Numbered from the stretch's first letter, positions 7,821-16,948 are shown. The stretch: DNA of 64,000 nucleotides from Deltaproteobacteria bacterium (GCA_025363655.1 JANYDK010000145.1:1-64000), one strand, 5' to 3'. Program-made: numbers and translations. The notes: generated by a model not told the origin, from the sequence alone.

Positions 7821-9962
7821 ATGCCCGACGCATGGATGATGGCTGGTTTCCGCTCGATTCGCTCGGTTGCGACGTCTCTCGTGCTCGTGTCTCTCGGACT
7901 CGCTTGCTCGAGCAAGCCCGAGCCGCCGCCGTGCAACCCCACCACCGCGTGGAACCCGGGTGCGCTCGCCGTTCCCGGGGGTGCGACCAGCGCCAGCGCC
8001 AGCGTCGCGACCGTCTCGACGGTGACGAAGCCGGCCTCGCCCTTCACGCTCGAGCAGCTCCTCAACGTGCGACGCTCGCTCCTTCCGCGTGCGATCGATC
8101 TGCACACGTTCGTCTATCTCACCGATCCCTCGGGCACGCCGCAGCTCCACCTGCACAAGAGCCCGTTCGGCGCCGAGGCGACGGGGCCGATCGACACCAC
8201 GCTGACGAGCTTTCCCGATCGAGTCTCCTCGTCGCGCGTCTCGCCCGAGGGCACGAGCGTCGTCTTCCTCAAGGACACGGGTGGCGACGAAAACGATCAA
8301 GTGTGGCGGGTGATGGCGAGCGGCGGAGAGGCGATCGCGCTGACCGCCTCGCCGAAGGTGAAGCACACGCAGCCGGTCTTCGAGAACGGCTTCGAGAAGA
8401 AGCTCGGCCGCATCGCCTACACGTCGAACGCGCGCAACGGCAAGGACATGGACCTCTACGTCCAAGGCCTCCCGTCGGCGAACGCGAAGGGCGTGACCGC
8501 GGAGGAGAGCGCGGCGAAGAAGCCGCTCCTCGAGCTCTCAGGGAGCTTTTCGGTGCTCGATTTCCGGGGTGATCGTGCGCTGCTCCTCGAGCAACGGTCC
8601 AACGTCGACAGCGATCTCTGGATCGTCGACGTGAAGACGAAGAAGAAGACGCTGCTGACGAAGCACGCTGGCGATCAGTCGTGGCGCGACGGACAGTTCT
8701 CCCGCGACGGCAAGGTGGTCTTCGCCCTCACCGACGCCGGCTCGGAGTTCTCCGATTTGGCGATGGTCGACGTCGGCAGCCAGAAGGTGACGACGCTGCG
8801 CGCGCTCGGCCACGATCTCGGCACGCTCGACGTCATGATGTTCCACCAGCCGACCTCCCTCCCGAAGGAGCCGACGCCCGAGCAGAAAATCGCGGCGAAA
8901 ACGGCCGATTTGCTGACGTACACGGTCAACGTCGACGGGGTCGAGCACGCCGAGGTGCTGCGGCTCGACGACAAGCACAAGCCGCTCGAAGGTGCCAAGG
9001 AGATCCCCGGGCTCAGCGGTGTCATCTCCGAGATCGATTGCACCGACGACGGGCCGACGTGCTTCGTCGGCATCGAGCGGGCGCAGCAGCCGCCGGAGAT
9101 CTACCGCGTCGATCTGCGCACGCTGGCCACCGATCGGGTGACCCAGAGCGATCACGCTGGCGTCGACGAGGCGAAGCTCGTGCCCGAGCAGCTCCTCTCG
9201 TTCAAGACCTTCGACGGCAAATCGATCTCGTATTTCTGGTACGCGGCGGCGCATGCCGAGGGCGAGAAGCTCCCCGTCGTCGTCATCGTCCACGGCGGGC
9301 CCGAAGCGCAAGCGCAGCCGAATTTCGGCGGCGTCCTCCAATACCTCGCGCTCTCCGGATACGGCGTGGCGGTGCCCAACGTGCGCGGCTCGCTCGGGTA
9401 CGGCAAGTCGTTCTCTCATCTCGACGACAAGGAGAAGCGCGAAGATTCGGTGCACGACCTCTCCGAGCTCGGCAAGGTCCTGGCGCAGCGTCCCGACGTC
9501 GACGCCAAGAAAATCGCGCTCTACGGCGGCAGCTACGGCGGTTACATGGTGCTCGCCGGCCTCACGCTCTATCCCGATCAGTGGGCCGCCGGCATCGACG
9601 TCGTCGGCATCGCAAACTTCCGGACGTTCCTCGAGCAGACCGCGCCCTATCGCCGCGCGCTGCGCGAGGCAGAGTACGGCTCGCTCGCCAAAGACGGCGA
9701 ATTGCTCGATAAAATCAGCCCGATTCACAAGGTCGACAAGATCAAGGCGCCGCTCTTCGTCATCCATGGCACCCACGATCCACGCGTGCCGATCGGTGAG
9801 GCGACGCAGATCGTCGAGGCGTTGAAGAAGCGTGGCCTGCCGGTCGAGCTCCTCACGTTCGACGACGAGGGTCATGGTCTCTCGAAGCTGAAGAACAAGC
9901 TCGTGGCCTACCCGAAGGTGCTCTCGTTCCTCGATCAACACGTGGGGCATGGGCCCAAATAG
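7821..9962 (+). CDS. S9-family prolyl-oligopeptidase-like serine peptidase lipoprotein
   Basis: A 713-residue lipoprotein with lipobox LGLACS. Residues about 60-420 form a beta-propeller-like region containing WD40-like strand repeats (VSPEGTSVVFLKDTG, FSRDGKVVFALTDAG). The C-terminal 260 residues are the alpha/beta-hydrolase catalytic domain. The nucleophile is in GGSYGGY (Ser571), the acid in HGTHDPRVP (Asp653) and the base in DEGHGLSK (His685), the canonical S9 triad order. It probably cleaves oligopeptides at the outer face of a membrane. Start choice: ATG 7821; a GTG at 7785 and ATGs at 7836/7839 are alternatives. The next gene overlaps the last 14 nt. Confidence 0.92.
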   Translation: MPDAWMMAGFRSIRSVATSLVLVSLGLACSSKPEPPPCNPTTAWNPGALAVPGGATSASASVATVSTVTKPASPFTLEQLLNVRRSLLPRAIDLHTFVYLTDPSGTPQLHLHKSPFGAEATGPIDTTLTSFPDRVSSSRVSPEGTSVVFLKDTGGDENDQVWRVMASGGEAIALTASPKVKHTQPVFENGFEKKLGRIAYTSNARNGKDMDLYVQGLPSANAKGVTAEESAAKKPLLELSGSFSVLDFRGDRALLLEQRSNVDSDLWIVDVKTKKKTLLTKHAGDQSWRDGQFSRDGKVVFALTDAGSEFSDLAMVDVGSQKVTTLRALGHDLGTLDVMMFHQPTSLPKEPTPEQKIAAKTADLLTYTVNVDGVEHAEVLRLDDKHKPLEGAKEIPGLSGVISEIDCTDDGPTCFVGIERAQQPPEIYRVDLRTLATDRVTQSDHAGVDEAKLVPEQLLSFKTFDGKSISYFWYAAAHAEGEKLPVVVIVHGGPEAQAQPNFGGVLQYLALSGYGVAVPNVRGSLGYGKSFSHLDDKEKREDSVHDLSELGKVLAQRPDVDAKKIALYGGSYGGYMVLAGLTLYPDQWAAGIDVVGIANFRTFLEQTAPYRRALREAEYGSLAKDGELLDKISPIHKVDKIKAPLFVIHGTHDPRVPIGEATQIVEALKKRGLPVELLTFDDEGHGLSKLKNKLVAYPKVLSFLDQHVGHGPK

Positions 9963-10743
9963 GCGAGACGTGAGCTCGCCCTCGCCCTCGCAACGAAGAG
10001 CGCGCCTCTACACGATTCCGATCAGCCATTATGGCGAGCGGGCACGTTGGGCGCTCGAGCGAGCGGGCGTCTCGTTCGAGGAGGTGCACGTCCTCCAGAT
10101 GTTCTCCTGGATCGCGGCCAAGCGGCGCGGCGGCAAAAAGACCTTGCCGGTGCTGGTGACGAGCGACGGCGTCTACAACGACTCGGCGCTCATCGTCGAC
10201 TACGCCGCCGAGCATGGCGCGCCCGAGCTGCGCGCGAGTCGCGTCCCCGAGCACGTCGAGCTCGAGGCGGAGATCGTCGGGCCCTTCGGCGTCGAGTCGC
10301 GGCGCATCGTCTACGAGTGGGTCGGCCGCAGTCGTTCGGTCGCCCTTCGCACCAACGCCGGGTGGGCGCCGGCTTGGCAACGCATCGCCTTCGCGGCGCT
10401 CTTTCCGGTGGGGCAGCGCATCCTCACGCGCTATCTCGACGCGAAACCGGAGGCGATGGCCGCGGCGCGCGCGGTCGTCGATCGCACCTTCGATCGCGTC
10501 GGAGAGATGCTGGGCGATGGTCGACGATTTCTCTGCGGAGACGCTTTTTCTCGTGTCGATCTCGCGTTCGCGTCGATGGCCGCGCCGTGCATCTTGCCGA
10601 CGACGTACGGCGTGCCCTTGCCGAGCCCCGGCGAGCTCCCTGCCGATGTCGCCGCGCGCGTCCTCGCGTGGCGTGCTCATACGGCCGGCGCATTCGCGCT
10701 TCGTCTCTACGCGGAAGAGCGTCGCAAGACACCCGTCACTTGA
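9949..10743 (+). CDS. Glutathione S-transferase-fold protein
   Basis: A 264-residue protein. The N-terminal thioredoxin-like GST domain begins RLYTIPISHYGERARWALERAG (residues 19-40) and continues GKKTLPVLVTSDGVYNDSALIVDYAAE, which carries the cis-Pro and the glutathione-binding D/S pair. The C-terminal half is helical, with FLCGDAFSRVDLAFASM (the N-capping box 'S..D'). It may use glutathione or another thiol for conjugation or reduction; the substrate is unknown. The ATG overlaps the peptidase stop by 14 nt, suggesting translational coupling. Its 3' end also overlaps the convergent Cys-rich lipoprotein gene by 8 nt. Confidence 0.85.
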   Translation: MGPNRRDVSSPSPSQRRARLYTIPISHYGERARWALERAGVSFEEVHVLQMFSWIAAKRRGGKKTLPVLVTSDGVYNDSALIVDYAAEHGAPELRASRVPEHVELEAEIVGPFGVESRRIVYEWVGRSRSVALRTNAGWAPAWQRIAFAALFPVGQRILTRYLDAKPEAMAAARAVVDRTFDRVGEMLGDGRRFLCGDAFSRVDLAFASMAAPCILPTTYGVPLPSPGELPADVAARVLAWRAHTAGAFALRLYAEERRKTPVT

Positions 10744-11845
10744 CGATGATGAGACCGATTTGCCCCGTCGGTTTCACGCCGAGCGGATTGGCGGCGCTCA
10801 TCGCGTCGCTGCACGAGAGCTGCAGCGCCCACGCGACGTTGACCTTGTAGGTGCCTGGTGTCGAAGGCGCGGTGATGTGGATTGGCCCCGAGCCGTTGGC
10901 GCCTGGCCAGACGTTGGGGGACCAGTCGTAGATGCATCCGGAAGGCGTGTTGTTGATGCCGTAGACGAGCTGCTGACGACAGCCGGGGCAGCCAGTGCCG
11001 ACGAAGGCTTGGTACGTCGCCGAGCCGCTCACCGACGCGCCGGGCGAGACGACGGCGACGGGGGAGACGCCGTCGAGCTTCACGTCTTCGAGGATCCAGC
11101 CGTAGCCGCTCTGCAGACTCGCCGAGATTTGCACCGTGAATTGCTGCACGCCTTCGGCAGCGCCGGTGTCGGAGAACCACTTGATGATCGTGCCGTCGGT
11201 CGGCACGTTGAAGGTGAGGGGGCTCGCGCCGCTCTTCGACTTGGTGGTCGGCGTGCTTCCATCGAGCGTGTAGTGGATGGTCGACGCCGCCTCGGAGGCG
11301 ACGGTCCATTTCTGCGCGCGCGCGAAGGCTCCCCACGCGGTCGGGTAGGTCATCGGCGCGAGCCAGCTCTTGGTCGGCGGGACGCACGCGCCGGCGACGC
11401 ACGCCGAGCTGCCGCTGCATGCGCCCGTCTTGCAGGTGCCGCCGCAGCCGTCGTCGGCGCCGCAGGTGGTGCACTTCGGTGCGCAGCCGCACTTGCCATC
11501 GACGCAGGTCTCACCCGCGGTGGCGCAGGCGCCCGCCTTGCAGATGCCACCGCAGCCGTCCGGATCGCCGCACGTCGTGCACTTGACGACGCATGCGTCC
11601 CTGTCGACGTCGAAGAGCGATGCGGTGTCGCTCGTGGTGCTGGTCTCGCTCGCAGGCGTGGTGTCGTCGCCGCCTATTTCCAGGGGATCGGCGTCAGCTT
11701 CGGCGCTGTCGCGGAGATGCGGCTCGGTGTCGCTGGCGGCATCGTCGCTGCCGTCCTCACCGGAGCCGAGGGCGCATCCAGGCAACGCGAGTGTCGCGAG
11801 GGCGACCCGAACGATCATCCTCGCCGTGAGCAACGAGCGACGCAC
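10736..11845 (-). CDS. Cys-rich lipoprotein with duplicated CTTCG module and chitobiase-like domain
   Basis: A 369-residue predicted lipoprotein (lipobox LPGC, Cys24). Its GTG start at 11845 has GGAG 3 nt upstream; ATG 11818 is an alternative. An acidic Ser/Thr/Asp linker runs to about residue 80. Two copies of a Cys module, CTTCGxxDGCGGxCKxGAC, follow at about 89-108 and 126-146. They are common in myxobacterial secreted proteins and probably disulfide- or metal-stabilised. Residues about 165-225 look like the small chitobiase/hexosaminidase C-terminal beta domain (STIHYTLDGSTPTTKSK). The C-terminal 140 residues are a Gly/Ser/Thr-rich beta domain with a GCPGC pair. It is probably a surface protein of unknown function. 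Confidence 0.8.
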   Translation of the reverse strand: MRRSLLTARMIVRVALATLALPGCALGSGEDGSDDAASDTEPHLRDSAEADADPLEIGGDDTTPASETSTTSDTASLFDVDRDACVVKCTTCGDPDGCGGICKAGACATAGETCVDGKCGCAPKCTTCGADDGCGGTCKTGACSGSSACVAGACVPPTKSWLAPMTYPTAWGAFARAQKWTVASEAASTIHYTLDGSTPTTKSKSGASPLTFNVPTDGTIIKWFSDTGAAEGVQQFTVQISASLQSGYGWILEDVKLDGVSPVAVVSPGASVSGSATYQAFVGTGCPGCRQQLVYGINNTPSGCIYDWSPNVWPGANGSGPIHITAPSTPGTYKVNVAWALQLSCSDAMSAANPLGVKPTGQIGLIIVK

Positions 11846-11920
11846 TCGCTCCAGTCTACCGAGATGCTCGACGCCCGCCAGCGTCGCCTCGGTGAGACAT
11901 GTGCGTGTAAGCGCGCGTGT

Positions 11921-13291
11921 TCAGTGCGCGGTGCGACCGGGCTTCGCGTTCCACACGAAGAGCATGAGCACCGCGCCCATCGCCGCGAAGGGGATGAGCG
12001 ACCAGGTCCACGCTTCCCAGTGATACTTCTTCAGCACCCAGCCGAGGCCGAAACCGGTGAGCCCGCTGGCCACGTATTGCACGCCGTCGAGGATGCCGGC
12101 GGCGCTCGCGGCGGCCTTTTTTCCGCCGAAATCAGCGGAGGCGGTGCCCGAGAGCATGCCATGCACGCCGAAGATGAACATGCACGAGAGGCCGATCATC
12201 AAGGCCGCCAAGATCGGTGAGCCGACCGGGACGCGACCGAGGAGGAAGATGCAGACGATCTGGCCGAGGTAGAAGATGAAGGCGACCGGCGGGCGACGCG
12301 ACTGGAAGATGCGATCGCTGAGGAGGCCGCAGGTGATGCCGCCGACGATGCCGCCGATGGTGATGCCGTTGGCGGTCCAGAAGTGGACGCTGTTGCCGAC
12401 GGGCTGAAGGTGAACCTCGACGAGAAATTCCGTCATGTAGAGGAGCAGCCCTTGTCGCACGAAGCCGGTGCAGAACTCGGCCGCCATGATCACGCGGATG
12501 ACCGGGTGCATGACGACCTTGCGGAAGACGTACGAGAGATCGGCCGGCTTGTCGTCGCCGGAAGATGCGTCGCCGGTCTGGATGTCGTCGAAGCCGGCAT
12601 CGCTCGGTTTGTCACGGACGCGCAGGTAGAGGACGACGAACATGATCGCCGTCGCCACCGCGGGCACGAGATACACCGGCGCGAAGGCCATCGGGCCGAG
12701 GCCCCATTTGGCCTTCGACCATTTGAAGATGGCGCCGCCGACGAAGAAGGCGAGCCAGTACCCGAGCCCGATGAGTATCGCGAAGACGCCGCCGAGGAGC
12801 CCGCGCTCGCGCACGTGGAACCACGCGGCGTTGATCTTGACGACGCTGACGGCGCCGAAGCTCTGGAAGTACATCGTCAGCGCGTAGAAGCAGGACATGC
12901 CGACGACGAGGCTCGTCGTCCAACCGCTGAGGAAGAAGACGCCGACGAGCGTGTTCATCAGCGCGACGCCGACGGCGCCGATGAGGATCGACTTACGGCC
13001 GCCGATGCGATCGGCGAGGGGGCCGTTGACGATGACCGACATCGCGTACGTCCAGAAGCCGGCGGTGGCGATGGCGCCGACCTGCGCCTTGTCGAGATGG
13101 TAGTAGGCGCCGATGTCGCCCTTGACGACGTTGAAGTTGTAGCGACCCATGTAGAAGGCCGCGTACATGATTCCGAGGGGAATCCAGTTGTGCGCGCGCC
13201 TCGCGCGGAACGCCGGCGCGTGATCGGGGGCCACGTCGAGCGCGCTCTCGACCGCCGGAGCCTTGCCTACAGCCTTCGCCTCCCACGACAT
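11921..13291 (-). CDS. MFS transporter, organophosphate:phosphate antiporter (UhpC/GlpT) type
   Basis: A 456-residue integral membrane protein with about 12 hydrophobic helices. The N-terminal helix carries MYAAFYMGRYNFNVV, very like the 'Y..RyN' signature of the OPA family. The loop 2-3 motif is ADRIGGRKSILIGAVG and the second-half counterpart is LLSDRIFQSRRPPVAF. OPA proteins exchange hexose-phosphate, glycerol-3-phosphate or phosphoglycerate for phosphate at the inner membrane, or sense the sugar phosphate (UhpC). The substrate cannot be told from sequence alone. It stands alone on its strand, 75 nt from the start of the Cys-rich lipoprotein gene. Confidence 0.9.
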   Translation of the reverse strand: MSWEAKAVGKAPAVESALDVAPDHAPAFRARRAHNWIPLGIMYAAFYMGRYNFNVVKGDIGAYYHLDKAQVGAIATAGFWTYAMSVIVNGPLADRIGGRKSILIGAVGVALMNTLVGVFFLSGWTTSLVVGMSCFYALTMYFQSFGAVSVVKINAAWFHVRERGLLGGVFAILIGLGYWLAFFVGGAIFKWSKAKWGLGPMAFAPVYLVPAVATAIMFVVLYLRVRDKPSDAGFDDIQTGDASSGDDKPADLSYVFRKVVMHPVIRVIMAAEFCTGFVRQGLLLYMTEFLVEVHLQPVGNSVHFWTANGITIGGIVGGITCGLLSDRIFQSRRPPVAFIFYLGQIVCIFLLGRVPVGSPILAALMIGLSCMFIFGVHGMLSGTASADFGGKKAAASAAGILDGVQYVASGLTGFGLGWVLKKYHWEAWTWSLIPFAAMGAVLMLFVWNAKPGRTAH

Positions 13292-13343
13292 GCGGCGCGC
13301 GTCCTAGCATGGGGGCTCGGCGGCAGGCGCATCACGCATGGCG

Positions 13344-14225
13344 TCATGGGGTGCAGCCGAGGGCGACGTCGGTCGTGTACGATTTCGTCCCACGGAAGTA
13401 GGTGATTTGGGCGCTGGCTCCGCCGAGGAAGTCGACGACGATCGACACCGGCTTGGGGTTGGGGATGGGCGTGGCGGTGATGTGACCGCTGGTCGCGCAC
13501 TTCGCCTTCGGACCGCTGTGCACGTAGTTCTTGATGTTGAGCGAGACGCCTTTGTCTTTGCCCGTCTTGAAGTCGACCGTGGTGGTGGAGTTGCCGTCGA
13601 TGGTGACCGTGTGCGGCGTCGTGTTCTCGACGGTGATGTTGTAGTGCGCGTCTTGCGAGACTGGCCGATTCTTCAAGGTGAGCCCCTCGAACTGCCCGTC
13701 CCAATGGATGATGCGCTGGCTACCCGAGAACGAGACGAGCGCCGTGGCCTTCTCGGTCGCCGGCTTGCCATTGAGCTGAAGGTCGCCGCCGTCGACGACG
13801 TCGATCTGGATGATGCCCGCGCTCGGCGAAGTAAACGTGGCCTTGAGGGTGCCGCTCGCGAGCACGAGGCCGAGTGGACCGGTGCAGCCGCTGAGCGTGT
13901 AGTCGATTTCCGTGGGAGAAATCTGCGTCGCCGTGGCGCATTTGTCGGTGCCGAGATAGGTCGCGCTCGCCGATTGGATGGCCTTCGTCGCTGCCAGCGC
14001 CGGGGTGCCGATGTCGAGCCGAGTGATCGCCAACGTCGGCAGCGCCACCAGCGATGACGCGGTGGTGCCCGTCTCTTCGCTGTCGTTCGAATCGCTGACC
14101 AGCGCCTCTTCCTCGGGCGTGAGCGGAGGATTGCCGACGCCGGTGCTCGAGCACCCGGTCATCGCGATCGGCGCTGCGAAAATTGCGACGATGGACACAA
14201 GCTGAAGGATGTTCGTGTTCTTCAT
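13344..14225 (-). CDS. Lipoprotein coupled to TIGR02147-family regulator
   Basis: A 293-residue protein with signal peptide and lipobox MTGC (MKNTNILQL start). The mature part is beta-rich with many Thr/Gly/Val strands, for example ITVENTTPHTVTIDGNSTTTVDF. It may be a beta-sandwich surface protein. No family was recognised. The ATG at 14225 overlaps the TGA of the upstream gene (ATGA), so its translation is probably coupled to the TIGR02147 protein. An in-frame start 14 codons earlier (14267) would lie inside that gene and gives a poorer signal peptide. Confidence 0.78.
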   Translation of the reverse strand: MKNTNILQLVSIVAIFAAPIAMTGCSSTGVGNPPLTPEEEALVSDSNDSEETGTTASSLVALPTLAITRLDIGTPALAATKAIQSASATYLGTDKCATATQISPTEIDYTLSGCTGPLGLVLASGTLKATFTSPSAGIIQIDVVDGGDLQLNGKPATEKATALVSFSGSQRIIHWDGQFEGLTLKNRPVSQDAHYNITVENTTPHTVTIDGNSTTTVDFKTGKDKGVSLNIKNYVHSGPKAKCATSGHITATPIPNPKPVSIVVDFLGGASAQITYFRGTKSYTTDVALGCTP

Positions 14226-15115
14226 TTCGACTCTTCCTCCCCAGGGGCGACCGAGAGGGGAAACCACTGCACGTTGAGCTGATACACCATCGTTCCGGAA
14301 GTGTCGGCGTCGCAGAGTTGGGTCATCTCTTCACGGAAGCGATGGATGCGCTCTTTGACGAGGGCCGCCGTCGCCGGTCCGACGCAGACCGTGAGCGCGG
14401 CGAGATCGCGGCGTTCGCGAGGCGTGTTCTCGATCGACGCCGAGGCGCGCTCGAGCATCTGGCGATGGAAATTGATGGTCGCCAGCGAGAGCGACTGATG
14501 TTCGGTGGTGAGGGTCGGCTCTCCGCGCATGATCTTGCCCGTGTCGATGTCGCGAACCAGTAGGCCCAGCGACAAGAGCAAGTTCAAGGCCGACGTCGCG
14601 TCGGGGACCGAGATCTTCGGCACCAGCTGCGCGGCGATCCATTTCGGATTTTCCTGGAAGTCGACGCGCGCCGCGAGCTCGCGAATCGCCGGGTAGTACC
14701 AGTGCGACAAGTACTTGAAGAGATCGCCCTCGATGCGGCGCGCGCTGCGGAAGCGACGTGAGGCCGAGATACGCTCGAACGCGCGATTCTTGTCGGCGAC
14801 GGAGTCGGCCTGCGTGAAGGTGACGAGGTCGGCGAAGAACGTCGCGGCCTCGCCGCTGAGCCCCATCGCGTGGGAAAACTTCGGCACCGTTTCGGGGCCG
14901 AGGTTGCGCTCGCCGTCCATCACCAGCTTGAGGAAGTTGGGCGATTTGAGCCCGGCGAGTCGCGAGAAGAAGCGATGCGAGAAGGCCGGTTTGCGCGCCT
15001 TCTCGGCGGCGTAGTAGGCGCGCAAGAACGCGCGGTAATCGAGAAACTCGAATACGTTCACGCTCGGCGATCGCGACCGCGCCGCAGGGGTTTTCTCCGA
15101 CATTTCCTGCTTCAT
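14222..15115 (-). CDS. TIGR02147-family protein, probable regulator
   Basis: A 297-residue soluble protein matching the TIGR02147 family. It has the N-terminal FEFLDYRAFLRAYYAAEKARKP block, then SHRFFSRLAGLKSPNFLKLVMDGERNLG (an HTH-like stretch), a central YLSHWYYPAIRELA block and NPKWIAAQLVPKIS. The C-terminal LSLATINFHRQMLERASASI region ends with VYQLNVQWFPLS. The family was described from Fibrobacter and is frequent in Myxococcota and Bdellovibrionota beside genes for secreted proteins. A DNA-binding regulatory role is inferred, not shown. Here the next gene, coupled by an ATGA overlap, encodes a lipoprotein. An inverted repeat overlapping a TATACT hexamer lies 45-65 nt upstream. Confidence 0.92.
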   Translation of the reverse strand: MKQEMSEKTPAARSRSPSVNVFEFLDYRAFLRAYYAAEKARKPAFSHRFFSRLAGLKSPNFLKLVMDGERNLGPETVPKFSHAMGLSGEAATFFADLVTFTQADSVADKNRAFERISASRRFRSARRIEGDLFKYLSHWYYPAIRELAARVDFQENPKWIAAQLVPKISVPDATSALNLLLSLGLLVRDIDTGKIMRGEPTLTTEHQSLSLATINFHRQMLERASASIENTPRERRDLAALTVCVGPATAALVKERIHRFREEMTQLCDADTSGTMVYQLNVQWFPLSVAPGEEESK

Positions 15116-15159
15116 TGTACGGCGGCCGTCCACGTTGTGCCAGGGCCTGCTGGGAGCTT

Positions 15160-15180
15160 TCGTATTCGCCCAGTATACGA
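15160..15180 (-). promoter_or_regulatory. Candidate -10 element within a dyad upstream of the TIGR02147 gene
   Basis: TCGTAT (15160-15165) and ATACGA (15175-15180) form an inverted repeat with a 9-nt spacer. On the minus strand the right arm includes TATACT (15177-15172), a good -10 hexamer, about 57 nt before the ATG at 15115. No convincing -35 is seen. The overlap of a dyad with a -10 suits a repressor or autoregulator site; this is inference. Confidence 0.4.
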
Positions 15181-15250
15181 TCGAGACTCCTGGTTCTCAC
15201 CGTTCGCGACGGCGATGTCGCGAGGGCTCGGCGGCTCCGGTCGAGCTCGT

Positions 15251-16948
15251 TCAATCTCGGGCAGCGAGAGGCAGACGCACGACTTGGGCGCCGCGCGGGA
15301 TGACCTCGTCGTGCTGCGTGGCGACGACGATCTTGAGACCGCCCTCGGCAAGCGTGGAGAGGAGCTCCCCGAGCGCGCGACGGGACGCGGGGTCGAGGCC
15401 TGCCTCCGGCTCGTCGAGGACCAAGAGCTCGGCGTCGCGGGCGATGGCGCGGGCGACGGCGACACGTTGCGCTTCACCGACCGAGAGCGCGGCGCATGGG
15501 GTCTCGAGGATGCCGCCGCCGCGACGCGCGAGCCGACGAGGGAGGTCGAGCTTCTCGAGCGCACCGATCAACGTCGCGTCGTCCGCCGCGGGCGCGACCA
15601 AGCGCATCGCTTCGGCGATGGTCATCCCTTCGAGGACCAGCGGCCGCTGCGGGACGTATCCGATCCGTGCACGGAGAGCAGGCGCGTCGGCCTCGCGCAG
15701 GTCGACGCCGTCGATGGTCACGCGCCCCGTCGTCGGATCGACGAGCCGAAGGAGCAACGCGAGGAGCGTGCTCTTGCCGCTCCCGTTGGCGCCGATGAGC
15801 GCGAGCGGCTCGGTCGCATCCCAGGTGAGCGCGAAGTGCTCGAAGACGGGCAGTGACGCGGCCGAAGTTTTCGTCGACTTGCTCGAGTCGTCCGACTCGC
15901 CCGATTCGTCGGAGAGGACGAAGGGCGGGGGGTAACAGAACGTCACGTCGTCCCAAGCGATCGCACGAATCGACTCGATTTTACGTGGATTCGTCGCCGT
16001 GGGGAGATCGGGCGGGAGCGAGGCGAGACGGGTGAGCGCGGCAGCGTCGCTCCGGAGGCGCGTGCGTTGGGTGAGGCCGCGCGCGAGCCCGAGCGCGATC
16101 GGCGCGAGCACCGCGAGGGTGGCCAGATGCAATAGTCCACGCAAGGGCTCGGAGGCCACCGTCGACCACACGAAGGCGACGAAGGTCCCGCCACCGAGCG
16201 CGAGGGGCACGTAGGTCGCGAGGTGCGTCGCCGAGGTGAGTCGCGCTTCGGCGGCGGCGAGATCGCATGCGTGACGATCGAGCCGCGCCGACAGCTTCCC
16301 CGAGAGGCCCTGCGCTTGGAGATCTTCGAGCGCACGGAGCGCGTGTCCGAGATCGAAGGCGAGGCGCCGATAGGCATCGGAACGCGCCTGCATCGGCGCC
16401 TGCAGTCGCTTCGTGAAGGGAATGCGGGTGGCGACGCCGACCACTGCGGCAGCGACGGCGGGGAGCGCGATCATCGAGCCATCGACGACCAGTGCGAGCG
16501 CGAAGGCGAAGGGGAGGGCGAGGGCGCTGGCCACGAGCGAGGGCTCGACCTCCGAGGCGAGCGATTGCGCGCTGTTGATCGCGCGCCAGAGTCGCTCGAA
16601 GAGGGCGTCGTAGGCTTGGCCGCGTACGCGGGGCGCGCTTCGTTCGGCGATGCCGCGGGCGATGACGAGGATCGCGCGACGCCGCGCCACTCGGCCCAGC
16701 GCGAGGGAGCGCGCCGCGACCACCGTGCTCAATGCCCACGCGACGCCGCCGCCGAAGAGCAGCCAGCGCGAGGCCCCGAGGCGCGCGTAGACGGCGAGGA
16801 GCGCGACCGGAAGGAGTCGCTGCAACAAGAGGAGCACGACCAGGATCGGGTCGAGACCGCGCGGCGTCGGCGGATTCGTCTCTGCCGCCAGCTCATCTCG
16901 CTCATCTCGCGCGCCTCGGTCCCCTGCCACCGGCTTATCGTAGTGCAT
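15251..16948 (-). CDS. ABC transporter, fused permease and ATPase
   Basis: A 565-residue half-transporter. The N-terminal 300 residues contain several hydrophobic helices (for example PILVVLLLLQRLLPVALLAVY and the Ala/Leu-rich segments near 150-190 and 235-280). The C-terminal ATPase domain has Walker A LIGANGSGKSTLL, Q-loop YVPQRPL, signature LSVGEAQRVAVARAIA (a variant of LSGGQ), Walker B LLVLDEPEAGLD and H-loop ATQHDE. The layout is that of exporters such as CydC/MsbA. A long acidic Ser/Asp stretch (VLSDESGESDDSSKSTKTS) sits just before the Walker A region and is unusual. The cargo is unknown. It lies upstream of the TIGR02147 gene on the same strand, separated by 135 nt. Confidence 0.88.
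   Translation of the reverse strand: MHYDKPVAGDRGARDERDELAAETNPPTPRGLDPILVVLLLLQRLLPVALLAVYARLGASRWLLFGGGVAWALSTVVAARSLALGRVARRRAILVIARGIAERSAPRVRGQAYDALFERLWRAINSAQSLASEVEPSLVASALALPFAFALALVVDGSMIALPAVAAAVVGVATRIPFTKRLQAPMQARSDAYRRLAFDLGHALRALEDLQAQGLSGKLSARLDRHACDLAAAEARLTSATHLATYVPLALGGGTFVAFVWSTVASEPLRGLLHLATLAVLAPIALGLARGLTQRTRLRSDAAALTRLASLPPDLPTATNPRKIESIRAIAWDDVTFCYPPPFVLSDESGESDDSSKSTKTSAASLPVFEHFALTWDATEPLALIGANGSGKSTLLALLLRLVDPTTGRVTIDGVDLREADAPALRARIGYVPQRPLVLEGMTIAEAMRLVAPAADDATLIGALEKLDLPRRLARRGGGILETPCAALSVGEAQRVAVARAIARDAELLVLDEPEAGLDPASRRALGELLSTLAEGGLKIVVATQHDEVIPRGAQVVRLPLAARD

Noticed and set aside
12383-13405. 340-codon open frame antisense to the OPA transporter
   Set aside because: Acidic, repetitive shadow frame; the opposite strand has the transporter with its helices and signatures.
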